From the NCBI RefSeq assembly GCF_004362855.1, contig NZ_SNXW01000003.1:248001-312000 (forward strand): 64,000 bases of DNA, read 5' to 3'. Every line of letters begins with the position of its first letter. The stretch's first letter is position 1. The translations under genes were made by a program, and so were the position numbers. This document shows positions 49,474 to 57,389 of this stretch, piece by piece. This DNA comes from Aquabacterium commune (GTDB taxonomy: Bacteria; Pseudomonadota; Gammaproteobacteria; Burkholderiales; Burkholderiaceae_C). The notes below the pieces were generated by a model, which saw nothing but the letters and a program-made list of their open reading frames with translations, was not told where the DNA came from and made no database searches.

Positions 49474-49815
49474 TGTACAGAAGGAGCCCTCAAGACAGGC
49501 TGATCACGGGCGATCAAAGGGGTCGTTGCGCTGCCCTCACGCCAGTTATCCACAGGATTTCAACAGCACCTTGTGGGCAACTTGGGCCAGGTCCGGGCCA
49601 CCGGAAAGGACCCCGTGCGAGGCGACGAGAGCCGCGATTGTAGCCGCGTTCCCGGGCGCTTTCGGGGCCAGATCGGAGTTATCAACAGCGCAAAGCCTCG
49701 GCAAACGGGTGTCGAACACAGCCAACAACCCTGCAAATTGCTCGGATTTGCCCCGGGCAGCGCCTTGGGCCAGGCGCCAGCGCGCGGCCCAAGACCCTCG
49801 GCCCGGCGCCCGGAC
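49438..49815. other. Intergenic region between mucD and lepA
   Basis: About 380 bases without a solid gene. It contains a 30-base hairpin after mucD (49764-49793, CTTGGGCC/GGCCCAAG). It has a perfect DnaA-box sequence TTATCCACA at 49546-49554 and a one-mismatch copy TTATCAACA at 49679-49687. On the minus strand, TACAAT-like -10 boxes lie near 49640 and 49475. An inverted pair TCCAACA/TGTTGGA directly precedes the lepA hairpin. Confidence 0.6.
49764..49793 (-). other. Stem-loop downstream of mucD
   Basis: CTTGGGCC and GGCCCAAG form an 8-bp perfect stem around a 14-base GC-rich loop, 23 bases after the mucD stop. No U-run follows, so it is more likely an mRNA-stabilising 3' structure than an intrinsic terminator. 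Confidence 0.5.
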
Positions 49816-51393
49816 TCACTTGCCAGGGCGGATCACGGCGTACTGTGCCCACTCGCCGCGGCGCACCAGCACGTTGACGGCACGGCCCTTCTCCAGCTTG
49901 GCGAGCACGGCCTCGAACTCCTTGGCCGAGCCGATCTGCACATTCGCCACCGACAGGATGATGTCGCCTGCACGCAGCCCCGCGCGCGCGGCAGGACCCT
50001 GGGCTTCGTTCACCAACACGCCACCGGTCTGGCGCAGTTCGCGCTTCTGGTCCGCCGTCAGGTCGATCACGTTCAGGCCCAACGCTGCGGCCGACGCCAT
50101 CGGCTGTGCGGCATCCTCCTTGCCAGAGCCAAGCTTGGCCTTCGGGGTGTCCATCTCAGCGACGGTCACGGTCAGCTCTTTGTAAGCGCCGCGCCGGAAA
50201 ACCTGCAGCGTGCTCTTGGTGCCAGGCTTGGTCGCGGCCACCAGGCGAGGCAGGTCGGGCGCCTTGTCGATGGTCTGGCCGTTGAACTTGGTGATGATGT
50301 CACCGGCCTCGACGCCCGCCTTGTCGGCCGGGGTGCCAGGCTCGACGGCCTGCACCAGCGCGCCCTGCGCCTTGCCCAGGCCGATGGCCTCGGCCACGTC
50401 CTTCGACACCGGCGCGATCGACACCCCGATGCGACCGCGGACGACCTTGCCCCCCGAGCGCAACTGATCGGCCACCTTCATGGCGTCGTCGATGGGGATG
50501 GACAGCGAGATGCCCATGAAACCACCCGAGCGGCTGAGGATCTGTGAGTTGATGCCCACGACCTCGCCACGCATGTTGATCAGCGGCCCGCCCGAGTTGC
50601 CCGGGTTGACGGCCACGTCGGTCTGGATGAAGCGGATTTCCTCGCCCGTGTCGCGCGCCTTGGCGCTCACGATGCCGGCCGTCACGGTGTTCTCCAGGCC
50701 GAAGGGCGTGCCGATGGCCATGACCCACTCGCCCACCTTCACGCGGCTCACCTCGCCCACGGCCACGGCGGGCAGCTGCTTGGCGTCGATCTTGAGCACA
50801 GCCACGTCGGTGCGCTTGTCAGCGCCCACGACCTTGGCCTTGAACTCGCGCTTGTCGGTCAGGTTGACGTAAACCTCGTCGGCACCCTCAACCACGTGGG
50901 CATTGGTCATCACATAGCCATCGGGGCTGAGGATGAAACCGGAGCCCACGCCACGCGGACGCTCTTCGCCCTGCTCGCCGCCCCGCTTGGGGGTGTTCGG
51001 CGTGTTGGGCACCCCGGGCGTGCCGCGACGCTGGTCCGGCATGGGCACACCGAAGAAGCGTTTGAAGAACTCGCGCATCTGGGCATCGGCCTCATCGCCA
51101 TCGCCGCCCTCTTCCGCCACACGCTGCGTGGTCCGGATGCTGACCACGGAAGGGCCGACCTTCTCGACCAACTCGGTGAAGTCCGGCAGGCCCTTGACGA
51201 GGACCGGCGCCGCCGAGTTGGCCGCAGGCGGCGACGCCGGCGCCATCACGGCCGCAGCCGGCTGCTGCGCCTGCGAGGCATGGGGGAACAGGCTGGAACT
51301 GAGCACCAGCCCGACGGCGGACACCACCGCGCTCACCACCAAGGTGCGGCGGATGACAGACGGCGTGGAAGTGGCAGTCACGGGAGACGACAT
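49816..51393 (-). CDS. mucD: DegP/MucD-type periplasmic serine protease (Do family)
   Basis: Periplasmic protease/chaperone that degrades misfolded envelope proteins. The ATG at 51391-51393 (AGAGG 9 bases upstream) gives 525 residues; an ATG two codons earlier is possible. A signal peptide is followed by an Ala/Pro-rich linker. The catalytic triad is His166 (TNAHVVEGADEV), Asp196 (DKRTDVAVLKID) and Ser267 (NPGNSGGPLINM). Two PDZ domains follow (GALVQAVEPGTPADKAGVEA and GVLVNEAQGPAARAGLRAGD). A sigma-E-type promoter lies just upstream, so it belongs to the envelope stress response set by rpoE-rseA. Confidence 0.96.
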   Translation of the reverse strand: MSSPVTATSTPSVIRRTLVVSAVVSAVGLVLSSSLFPHASQAQQPAAAVMAPASPPAANSAAPVLVKGLPDFTELVEKVGPSVVSIRTTQRVAEEGGDGDEADAQMREFFKRFFGVPMPDQRRGTPGVPNTPNTPKRGGEQGEERPRGVGSGFILSPDGYVMTNAHVVEGADEVYVNLTDKREFKAKVVGADKRTDVAVLKIDAKQLPAVAVGEVSRVKVGEWVMAIGTPFGLENTVTAGIVSAKARDTGEEIRFIQTDVAVNPGNSGGPLINMRGEVVGINSQILSRSGGFMGISLSIPIDDAMKVADQLRSGGKVVRGRIGVSIAPVSKDVAEAIGLGKAQGALVQAVEPGTPADKAGVEAGDIITKFNGQTIDKAPDLPRLVAATKPGTKSTLQVFRRGAYKELTVTVAEMDTPKAKLGSGKEDAAQPMASAAALGLNVIDLTADQKRELRQTGGVLVNEAQGPAARAGLRAGDIILSVANVQIGSAKEFEAVLAKLEKGRAVNVLVRRGEWAQYAVIRPGK

Positions 51394-51424
51394 GTGCATG
51401 AACCTCTTTGGCGAAGTGACAAGG

Positions 51425-51452
51425 TCAGAACGGGTATGTTGAAGCAAGTGCC
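51425..51452 (-). promoter_or_regulatory. Sigma-E-type promoter of mucD
   Basis: On the minus strand GGCACTT (51446-51452) and TCTGA (51425-51429) are separated by 16 bases. This is one mismatch from the sigma-E consensus GGAACTT-N16-TCTGA. It places transcription start about 20-25 bases before the mucD ATG. Confidence 0.65.
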
Positions 51453-51607
51453 ATGAAAACACGACGACAGGATCGTCATGTGCTTGTGCTTTTGGCGACT
51501 GGGCGTCTGAGCCGCATCTTCGGGCGACACTTCAATCGGCCAGGAGCCTGCAAGGGTAAAACTCGGTAAACCCACCCAAGCCGTTGCCGCCGTCGGCTGA
51601 AACAACG

Positions 51608-51642
51608 CCGCCGCGGCGGGCTCAACAGCCCCACCGCGGCGG
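51608..51642 (-). terminator. Probable terminator of rpoE-rseA
   Basis: A very GC-rich hairpin: CCGCCGCGGTGGGGCT pairs with AGCCCGCCGCGGCGG with one bulge, followed on the minus strand by CGTTGTTT. The U-run is weak. It separates rseA from mucD transcription. Confidence 0.5.
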
Positions 51643-51678
51643 AGATGGGTGCCGAGCACCCGGATTTCAAGGGCCTTG

Positions 51679-52383
51679 TCAGGGTGCGGTGTGACCCACG
51701 GTGTGCGACAAGCCAGGTTCAGAGAAGGTCGCCGCAGGCGGGTCGATGACCATGGGGCGCTGCAGGCTGAGCAGCGGCTCGACACGGGGGTCACGGATCA
51801 ACACGCCTTCGGTCTGGTCGGTGCTGTCAAAAGAGGCCCCCATGGACTGGGCTGCCTGCAAACGGGTGCCGCTTGGCACGTGGGTGGGCGCGTTGAAAGA
51901 CGACACCACCAAGCTGTTGCCGACGCGCATGTCCTGAACATCCCAGGCCGCGCCCTGCGCAGACGCCAGCGTGTCTGTGCGCGCCGAGCCGTCCTGCCCC
52001 AGTCCCGACAGGTTCGAGGCCATCAGGCCGACCAGCAACACGAAGCTGGCAGCCACGGCCGCAGGCCCTGCCCAGGGACGGCGCTTGAGTGGCGCCACCG
52101 GCAAAGCTGATGCAGGGCTGTGTGGCTCGGTGCGCGCAGCGTGCGAGGCTTGCTGCGGCGCCAGGACCACCGGCTCTTGCGCCAGGCGCGCACGGAAGCC
52201 CTGAAGGAACGCAGAGCCTTCGCTGGCCTGCAGCAACTCGGGCGAGCGCAAAGCATCGCCGATGAGCTGGTAGCGGTGCCAGGAAGCACGCGCCTGAGGA
52301 TCGTCGCGCCAGGCCGCGCTGGCGCGGGCGACTTCTTCCGGGGTGGCCTGGCCGTCGCTCAGGGCCGAAAGGATCTCAGACAT
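51679..52383 (-). CDS. rseA: Anti-sigma-E factor RseA (MucA-like)
   Basis: Inner-membrane anti-sigma factor of 234 residues that holds RpoE until envelope stress triggers its proteolysis. The cytosolic N-terminal domain (SEILSALSDGQATPEEVARA, WHRYQLIGDALRSPELL) is typical of RseA_N. One transmembrane helix follows at about 106-125, then a periplasmic tail of about 110 residues. The gene follows rpoE after 110 bases. The periplasmic partner rseB is not encoded next to it. Confidence 0.93.
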   Translation of the reverse strand: MSEILSALSDGQATPEEVARASAAWRDDPQARASWHRYQLIGDALRSPELLQASEGSAFLQGFRARLAQEPVVLAPQQASHAARTEPHSPASALPVAPLKRRPWAGPAAVAASFVLLVGLMASNLSGLGQDGSARTDTLASAQGAAWDVQDMRVGNSLVVSSFNAPTHVPSGTRLQAAQSMGASFDSTDQTEGVLIRDPRVEPLLSLQRPMVIDPPAATFSEPGLSHTVGHTAP

Positions 52384-52493
52384 GCGTGAGCACTCCTGTC
52401 ACTGAAGTTGACCACGGGCAGCGCCATGGCATCGCCCCTGATGGACCGCCCCCGGGCCCGAAAGTTCCACCGATGTGTGCAGCCCGCGAAAAA

Positions 52494-53261
52494 TCACCAG
52501 CGTTCGCCCTCGCGGGTGTCCAGCAAGGGGCGCAAGCGCGTCGCGATGGCCTCCCGGGCGCGGTAAATGCGCGAGCGCACCGTGCCGATCGGGCAGTTCA
52601 TCATCTCGGCGATTTCTTCGTAACTCAGGCCTTCGATTTCCCGCAGGGTGATGGCCTGGCGCAGGTCCTCCGACAGCGCGGCCACCGCGGCATTGACGGC
52701 CTCGGCGATCTGGCGGCTGGCCAAGGTCGATTCCGGCGTTTCACCGTCGGTGAGGTCGCGGTCCACGGCGGGGTTGTCGTCATCGTCGTCACCGCCGCCC
52801 CCCATCGCCGCCTCCGTCAGCAAGGGGTCGCGTTTGAGCCCGATCATCGCCTTCTTGGCCGTGTTGACCGCGATGCGGTAGAGCCAGGTGTAGAAAGCAC
52901 TGTCGCCGCGGAAACCCGGCAAGGCCCGGTAGGCGCGGATGAAGGTTTCCTGGGCGATGTCTTCGACCAAGTCCACATCGCGGATCATGCGCGCGATCAG
53001 CCGCTCGATGCGGCGCTGGTACTTGACCACCAGCATCTCGAAGGCGCGCTGGTCGCCGCGCTGCACGCGGGCCACCAACTCGGCGTCCACATCCACCAGG
53101 GGTTCACTCAAGGCAGGCAAATGGGCAGGCGAATGGGCGGTCGTGTGCGTGCCCGAAGCATCGCCAGCCGCGCCCTGCCCCGTCAACGGCACCCCAGCGC
53201 CGGGCGCCGGAGACAACACGGGACGCTGCATGCCAGGGTCATCGCCCTGATCCTGAGGCAT
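52494..53261 (-). CDS. rpoE: RNA polymerase sigma-E factor (RpoE/AlgU)
   Basis: ECF sigma factor directing the envelope stress response. The ATG at 53259-53261 has AAGGAG 8 bases upstream and gives 255 residues. Region 2 is visible as AFEMLVVKYQRRIERLIARM and DIAQETFIRAYRALPGFRGD. Region 4 is LREIEGLSYEEIAEMMNCPI with GTVRSRIYRAREAI. An N-terminal extension of about 55 residues rich in Pro, Gly and His precedes the core and is not present in the enteric protein. An acidic DDDDD insert lies between the two regions. Confidence 0.96.
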   Translation of the reverse strand: MPQDQGDDPGMQRPVLSPAPGAGVPLTGQGAAGDASGTHTTAHSPAHLPALSEPLVDVDAELVARVQRGDQRAFEMLVVKYQRRIERLIARMIRDVDLVEDIAQETFIRAYRALPGFRGDSAFYTWLYRIAVNTAKKAMIGLKRDPLLTEAAMGGGGDDDDDNPAVDRDLTDGETPESTLASRQIAEAVNAAVAALSEDLRQAITLREIEGLSYEEIAEMMNCPIGTVRSRIYRAREAIATRLRPLLDTREGERW

Positions 53262-53339
53262 CACGACGGCTCCTTGCGGGGGCTGGAAAACGGTGACATT
53301 GGCTGCGGCCCTGTGCAATTTTTGGCAGTTCAAGCCGGA

Positions 53340-53867
53340 TCATGCCACGGGCGCCTCAGGCGTGGCCGGTGGCACGCCCAGCAAGGTGCGCAAACGGTGG
53401 ATGTCGCGCCCGCCATCGTCCCGGACCCACAACCAGGCTTGCCCGGCGCCATCTGCAGCGCGCAGGTGCAAGAGAAAAGCCGCTTGACCGTCCCACGCTG
53501 TGCGCACGTGCACCGGGCACTCACCCCACTCGGCCACCTGCCAGGCGCCCAAGGGTTGCGATTGCCAGGACAGCAGCAACGTTCGCGGGGGCCGGCCCCA
53601 GGCGCGCCACAGGCGAGCGACGTGCCATGTCCAGCCCACGGCGAAAGCCAGGGGCCAGACAGAAGCCATCGCAGCCAGGCCCCACACCCAGGCCATCAAG
53701 GCGCTGAGGCCCATCAGCACCTGCGCAGCACGGCGCACGAGCGGAACGGCAGACGCCCCCGTGGGCAGCTGCCACTGCGCCGTCCGCATTGCAGGTGCGA
53801 GGAAGGCCGCACGCAAGGCTTGTTGCGTGGGCTGTTGCACGGGTGGGCGGGCCGAGGTGCTGGACAT
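53340..53867 (-). CDS. Small two-helix membrane protein (YgfX/CptA-like)
   Basis: A 175-residue protein of unknown function. Two hydrophobic helices (about residues 45-75) in the middle are followed by a soluble C-terminal domain with several Trp (WQSQPLGAWQVAEWGECPV, WLWVRDDGGRDIHRLRTLL). The layout resembles the YgfX/CptA family, in which the C-terminal domain ends in a similar LRRxL segment. I cannot confirm membership. The ATG at 53865-53867, with GAGGGG upstream, is chosen over a TTG at 53898-53900. It lies between fabF and rpoE. Confidence 0.6.
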   Translation of the reverse strand: MSSTSARPPVQQPTQQALRAAFLAPAMRTAQWQLPTGASAVPLVRRAAQVLMGLSALMAWVWGLAAMASVWPLAFAVGWTWHVARLWRAWGRPPRTLLLSWQSQPLGAWQVAEWGECPVHVRTAWDGQAAFLLHLRAADGAGQAWLWVRDDGGRDIHRLRTLLGVPPATPEAPVA

Positions 53868-53905
53868 GTGTCGCGCCCCTCGGCCGCCAGTCTCGCTCAA
53901 GCCAC

Positions 53906-55150
53906 TCAGAAGCGCTTGAAAACCAACGAGCCGTTGGTGCCGCCGAAGCCGAAGTTGTTCTTCAGCGCGGCGTCGATCTTCATCTCACGCGCCGTGTTGG
54001 CGCAGTAGTCCAGGTCGCAAGCGGGGTCCTGGTTGAAGATGTTCATCGTGGGCGGCGAGATCTGGTTGTGGATGGCCAGCACCGTGAAGACCGACTCGAT
54101 GCCGCCCGCGCCGCCCAGCAAGTGGCCGGTCATGGACTTGGTCGAGTTGACCACCAGCTTCTTGGCATCGTCGCCAAAGGCCAGCTTGATGGCGTTGGTC
54201 TCGTTGGCATCGCCCAGCGGGGTGGAGGTGCCGTGCGCGTTGAGGTACTGGACCTCGTCGGTGTTCAAACCTGCATTGCGCAAGGCGTTGAGCATCGAGC
54301 GCTTGGGGCCGTCCACGTCAGGCGCGGTCATGTGGTGGGCATCGCCACTCATGCCGAAGCCGACCAGCTCGGCGTAGATCTTGGCACCGCGGGCCTGGGC
54401 GCTTTCCAGCGACTCCAGCACCATGACGCCCGCACCTTCGCCCAGCACGAAGCCGTCGCGGTCCTTGTCGAAAGGACGCGAGGCCGTGGCCGGATCGTCG
54501 TTGCGTGTGGACAGCGCGCGGGAGGCGGCAAACCCGCCCACGCCCAGTGGCGACACGGTGGCTTCGGCACCGCCGGCCACCATGATGTCGGCATCACCGC
54601 ACTCGATCAAACGCGCAGCCAGACCGATGGCGTGCAAGCCCGTGGTGCAGGCCGTGACAACGCCCAGGTTGGGGCCGCGGAAGCCGTGGTAAATCGAGAC
54701 GTGCCCCGAGATCATGTTGATGATCGAGGCGGGCACGAAGAAGGGCGAGATGCGACGGGGGCCGCGCTCGGTGTAGTCCTTGTGGGTCTGCTCGATCATC
54801 GGCAAGCCGCCGATGCCCGAGCCCACCAGCACGCCGATGCGGTCGGCCAGCTCGGGGGCCAGGGCCTCGCCCGTGGGCAGGCCCGCATCACGGATGGCCT
54901 GCATGCTCGCAGCCAGCCCGTAATGGATGAAGGTGTCCATGTGCCGGGCTTCTTTGGCGGGGATGTAATCCTCGATGTTGAAGCCCTTGACTTCGCCTGC
55001 GAACTGGCAGGCGAACGACGAGGCGTCGAATTTCGTGATGGTCTGGATGCCAGTGCGGCCTGCGACGAGGTTGTCCCAGGAGTCCTGAACGTGGTTGCCC
55101 AGAGGCGTGACCAGCCCCAGGCCTGTGATGACGACGCGACGACGGGTCAT
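53906..55150 (-). CDS. fabF: 3-oxoacyl-[acyl-carrier-protein] synthase II
   Basis: Condensing enzyme of fatty-acid elongation, needed for the C16:1 to C18:1 step. It has 414 residues. The nucleophile Cys168 is in VVTACTTGLHAIG. The two catalytic histidines lie in NAHGTSTPLGD and SMTGHLLGGAGG. The end NNFGFGGTNGSLVFKRF is standard. It follows acpP after 72 bases that contain a UUCG stem-loop, so the two are probably made in unequal amounts. Confidence 0.98.
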   Translation of the reverse strand: MTRRRVVITGLGLVTPLGNHVQDSWDNLVAGRTGIQTITKFDASSFACQFAGEVKGFNIEDYIPAKEARHMDTFIHYGLAASMQAIRDAGLPTGEALAPELADRIGVLVGSGIGGLPMIEQTHKDYTERGPRRISPFFVPASIINMISGHVSIYHGFRGPNLGVVTACTTGLHAIGLAARLIECGDADIMVAGGAEATVSPLGVGGFAASRALSTRNDDPATASRPFDKDRDGFVLGEGAGVMVLESLESAQARGAKIYAELVGFGMSGDAHHMTAPDVDGPKRSMLNALRNAGLNTDEVQYLNAHGTSTPLGDANETNAIKLAFGDDAKKLVVNSTKSMTGHLLGGAGGIESVFTVLAIHNQISPPTMNIFNQDPACDLDYCANTAREMKIDAALKNNFGFGGTNGSLVFKRF

Positions 55151-55186
55151 GCTTGCCTATGCAAAAAATTGGAGTTCCATGCAAAC

Positions 55187-55204
55187 AAGGCCCCGAAGGG
55201 CCTT
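55187..55204 (-). other. UUCG stem-loop between acpP and fabF
   Basis: On the minus strand AAGGCCC-TTCG-GGGCCTT forms a 7-bp stem capped by the very stable cUUCGg tetraloop, followed by GTTTG. It lies 18 bases after the acpP stop. It could terminate partly or protect the abundant acpP message. Confidence 0.65.
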
Positions 55205-55222
55205 GAGCATTGCGCAGTGGGA

Positions 55223-55462
55223 TCAGGCCTTGGTGTGGGCCTTGGCGTAGTCGATCGCCAGCTGCACCGTGGTGATCTTTTCAGCCTCTTCGTCGGGGAT
55301 CTCGATGCCGAACTCGTCTTCGAGGGCCATCACCAGCTCAACGGTGTCCAGGGAGTCGGCACCCAGGTCGGCCACAAATGCCTTTTCGGGGCTGACTTCA
55401 GACTCGGCAACACCGAGTTGCTCTGCAATGATCTTCTTGACGCGTGCTTCGATATCGCTCAT
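55223..55462 (-). CDS. acpP: Acyl carrier protein
   Basis: Carrier of growing acyl chains. The ATG at 55460-55462 follows GGAGGAG and gives 79 residues. The phosphopantetheine site is Ser37 in [12 protein letters not shown], to be modified by AcpS (42169). The strongly acidic composition is typical. It sits between fabG and fabF, the conserved fab cluster order. Confidence 0.99.
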   Translation of the reverse strand: MSDIEARVKKIIAEQLGVAESEVSPEKAFVADLGADSLDTVELVMALEDEFGIEIPDEEAEKITTVQLAIDYAKAHTKA

Positions 55463-55567
55463 GACTCCTCCAGGAGGGGTTGCAAACAAACCGGGGATTT
55501 TACTGGTTCAGCGTGTCATTATGCTGACTGCCAAACGAAATTGAGATTCCCCTGCAAGATCTCAAAC

Positions 55568-56338
55568 TCAGTTCATGAACATGCCGCCATTGACGTGCAA
55601 TTCCACGCCAGTGATGTAAGCGGCTTGCGGAGAGGCCAGAAAGGCCACGGCCTCCGCGATGTCCTCAGGCTTGCCCAGGCGCCCCAGCGGGATCTGCGCC
55701 TTGAGCGTGGCCTGTTGTTCTTCCGACAGCGCCTTGGTCATGTCGGTGTCGATGAAACCGGGTGCCACGCAATTGACAGTGACGTTGCGGCTGCCCAGTT
55801 CGCGCGCCAGGGCCCTCGTCATGCCGGCCACACCGGCCTTGGATGCCGCGTAGTTGGCTTGGCCCGGGTTGCCGCTGGCACCCACCACCGAGGTGATGTT
55901 GATGATGCGGCCATGACGCTGCTTCATCATGGGGCGCATGACGGCCCGGCTGAGGCGGAACACCGACTTGAGGTTGGTGTCGATGACGGCGTCCCAATCG
56001 TCGTCCTTCATGCGCATGGACAGGTTGTCGCGGGTGATGCCGGCGTTGTTGACCAGCACGTGCAGTGCACCGTGCTCCTTGACGATGGCGTCGATGGCGG
56101 CGTCCGAGGCTGCGGCATCGGTGACGTTCAGCACGATGCCCTTGCTGCCGGCGTAGGCCGACAGGCCTTCGGAAATGCCCTGTGCACCGGATTCGCTCGT
56201 GGCCGTGCCGATGACCTTGAAGCCGCGCTGGGCCAGGGCCACAGCGATGGCGCGACCGATGCCGCGGCTGGCGCCGGTGACCAATGCGATCTGGCCTTGG
56301 GTGCTGGCGTTCGGGCTGGCTTGGGTTTCAGTGCTCAT
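55568..56338 (-). CDS. fabG: 3-oxoacyl-[acyl-carrier-protein] reductase
   Basis: NADPH-dependent short-chain dehydrogenase of the fatty-acid elongation cycle. It has 256 residues. The cofactor motif is TGASRGIG near residue 20, and NNAGITRDNL follows. The catalytic Ser is in NITSVVGASGN and Tyr/Lys in YAASKAG. PGFIDTDMT and the C-terminal GGMFMN are also typical. An extra ~10 residues precede the fold. It follows fabD by 34 bases. Confidence 0.98.
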   Translation of the reverse strand: MSTETQASPNASTQGQIALVTGASRGIGRAIAVALAQRGFKVIGTATSESGAQGISEGLSAYAGSKGIVLNVTDAAASDAAIDAIVKEHGALHVLVNNAGITRDNLSMRMKDDDWDAVIDTNLKSVFRLSRAVMRPMMKQRHGRIINITSVVGASGNPGQANYAASKAGVAGMTRALARELGSRNVTVNCVAPGFIDTDMTKALSEEQQATLKAQIPLGRLGKPEDIAEAVAFLASPQAAYITGVELHVNGGMFMN

Positions 56339-56372
56339 GGTGATGTTCGGTGGCGTGCAATGGTCTTGGCGC

Positions 56373-57323
56373 TCAGGCCAGCAGGGCCCGGGCTTCGGCC
56401 AGAGAGGCGGGATCGTAAACGGTCGCGCTGGTCAATTCGGCGTCGATCCGCTTGACCATGCCGGACAACACCTTGCCGGGTCCGCATTCGATGACATGGG
56501 TCAAGCCGCGCGCCTTCAGCGCATGGATCGTTTCCACCCAGCGCACCGGACCGAAGGCCTGACGGTACAGGGCATCGCGGATGGCGTCCACATCGGTGAC
56601 CACGGCCACGTCGATGTTGTTGACCACGGCGATTTGCGGCGCAGCGAAAACGGTGACCGCGAGTTTCTCACGCAAACGCTCGGCCGCGGGCTTCATCAGG
56701 CTGCTGTGGAAGGGCGCCGACACGGGCAGCGACAGCGCGCGCTTGGCGCCAGCGGCCTTGAGGACCTCGCAGGCCTTCTCGACACCGGCTTTGCTGCCGG
56801 CGATGACCGTCTGCTTGGGGTCGTTGAAATTCACGGCCTCGACGGCCTGGCCCGATTCGGCAGCGGCTTGTGCGCAACCCGCCTTCACGGCATCGGCGTC
56901 CAGGCCCAGGATCGCGGCCATGCCGCCCACACCCACAGGCACGGCTTCCTGCATGGCCTGGGCACGGAAGCGCACCAGGGGCAAGGCATCTTTGAGCGTC
57001 AAGGCGCCCGCGGCCACCAGGGCGGTGTACTCGCCAAGGGAGTGACCGGCCACGGCCGTCGGCATCAAGCCGGTTTCTGCCAGCCAGGCACGCCAGCACG
57101 CCACACCGGCCGTCAGCATGACGGGCTGGGTGTTGGTGGTGAGGTCCAGGGATTCCTTGGGGCCTTCGGCGATCAGCTTGGCGATGTCTTCGCCCAATGC
57201 ATCGGAGGCTTCGGCCAGGGTCTCTCGCACGGCAGCGTGGTCGCCCCAGGCGTCGAGCATGCCGACGGCTTGCGAGCCTTGGCCGGGGAACACGAAGGCC
57301 AGGTGGTTCAAGGAAATGCTCAT
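56373..57323 (-). CDS. fabD: Malonyl-CoA-[acyl-carrier-protein] transacylase
   Basis: Loads malonyl groups on ACP for chain elongation. The 316-residue protein begins MSISLNHLAFVFPGQGSQAV with the conserved PGQGSQ. The catalytic Ser95 is in VAGHSLGEYTALVAAG and the His in SAPFHSSLM. It lies 66 bases after fabH. Confidence 0.98.
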   Translation of the reverse strand: MSISLNHLAFVFPGQGSQAVGMLDAWGDHAAVRETLAEASDALGEDIAKLIAEGPKESLDLTTNTQPVMLTAGVACWRAWLAETGLMPTAVAGHSLGEYTALVAAGALTLKDALPLVRFRAQAMQEAVPVGVGGMAAILGLDADAVKAGCAQAAAESGQAVEAVNFNDPKQTVIAGSKAGVEKACEVLKAAGAKRALSLPVSAPFHSSLMKPAAERLREKLAVTVFAAPQIAVVNNIDVAVVTDVDAIRDALYRQAFGPVRWVETIHALKARGLTHVIECGPGKVLSGMVKRIDAELTSATVYDPASLAEARALLA

Positions 57324-57389
57324 GGCGTGTCGTCCTTTGTTCTTGTGGTGTCAGGTGGCAGATGCGGGGGTGGCTGCGCGCAGTGTCGC

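Noticed and set aside
49546-49554. TTATCCACA as part of a chromosomal origin
   Set aside because: Only two boxes occur, with no AT-rich unwinding region and no dnaA, dnaN, gyrB or parAB genes near.
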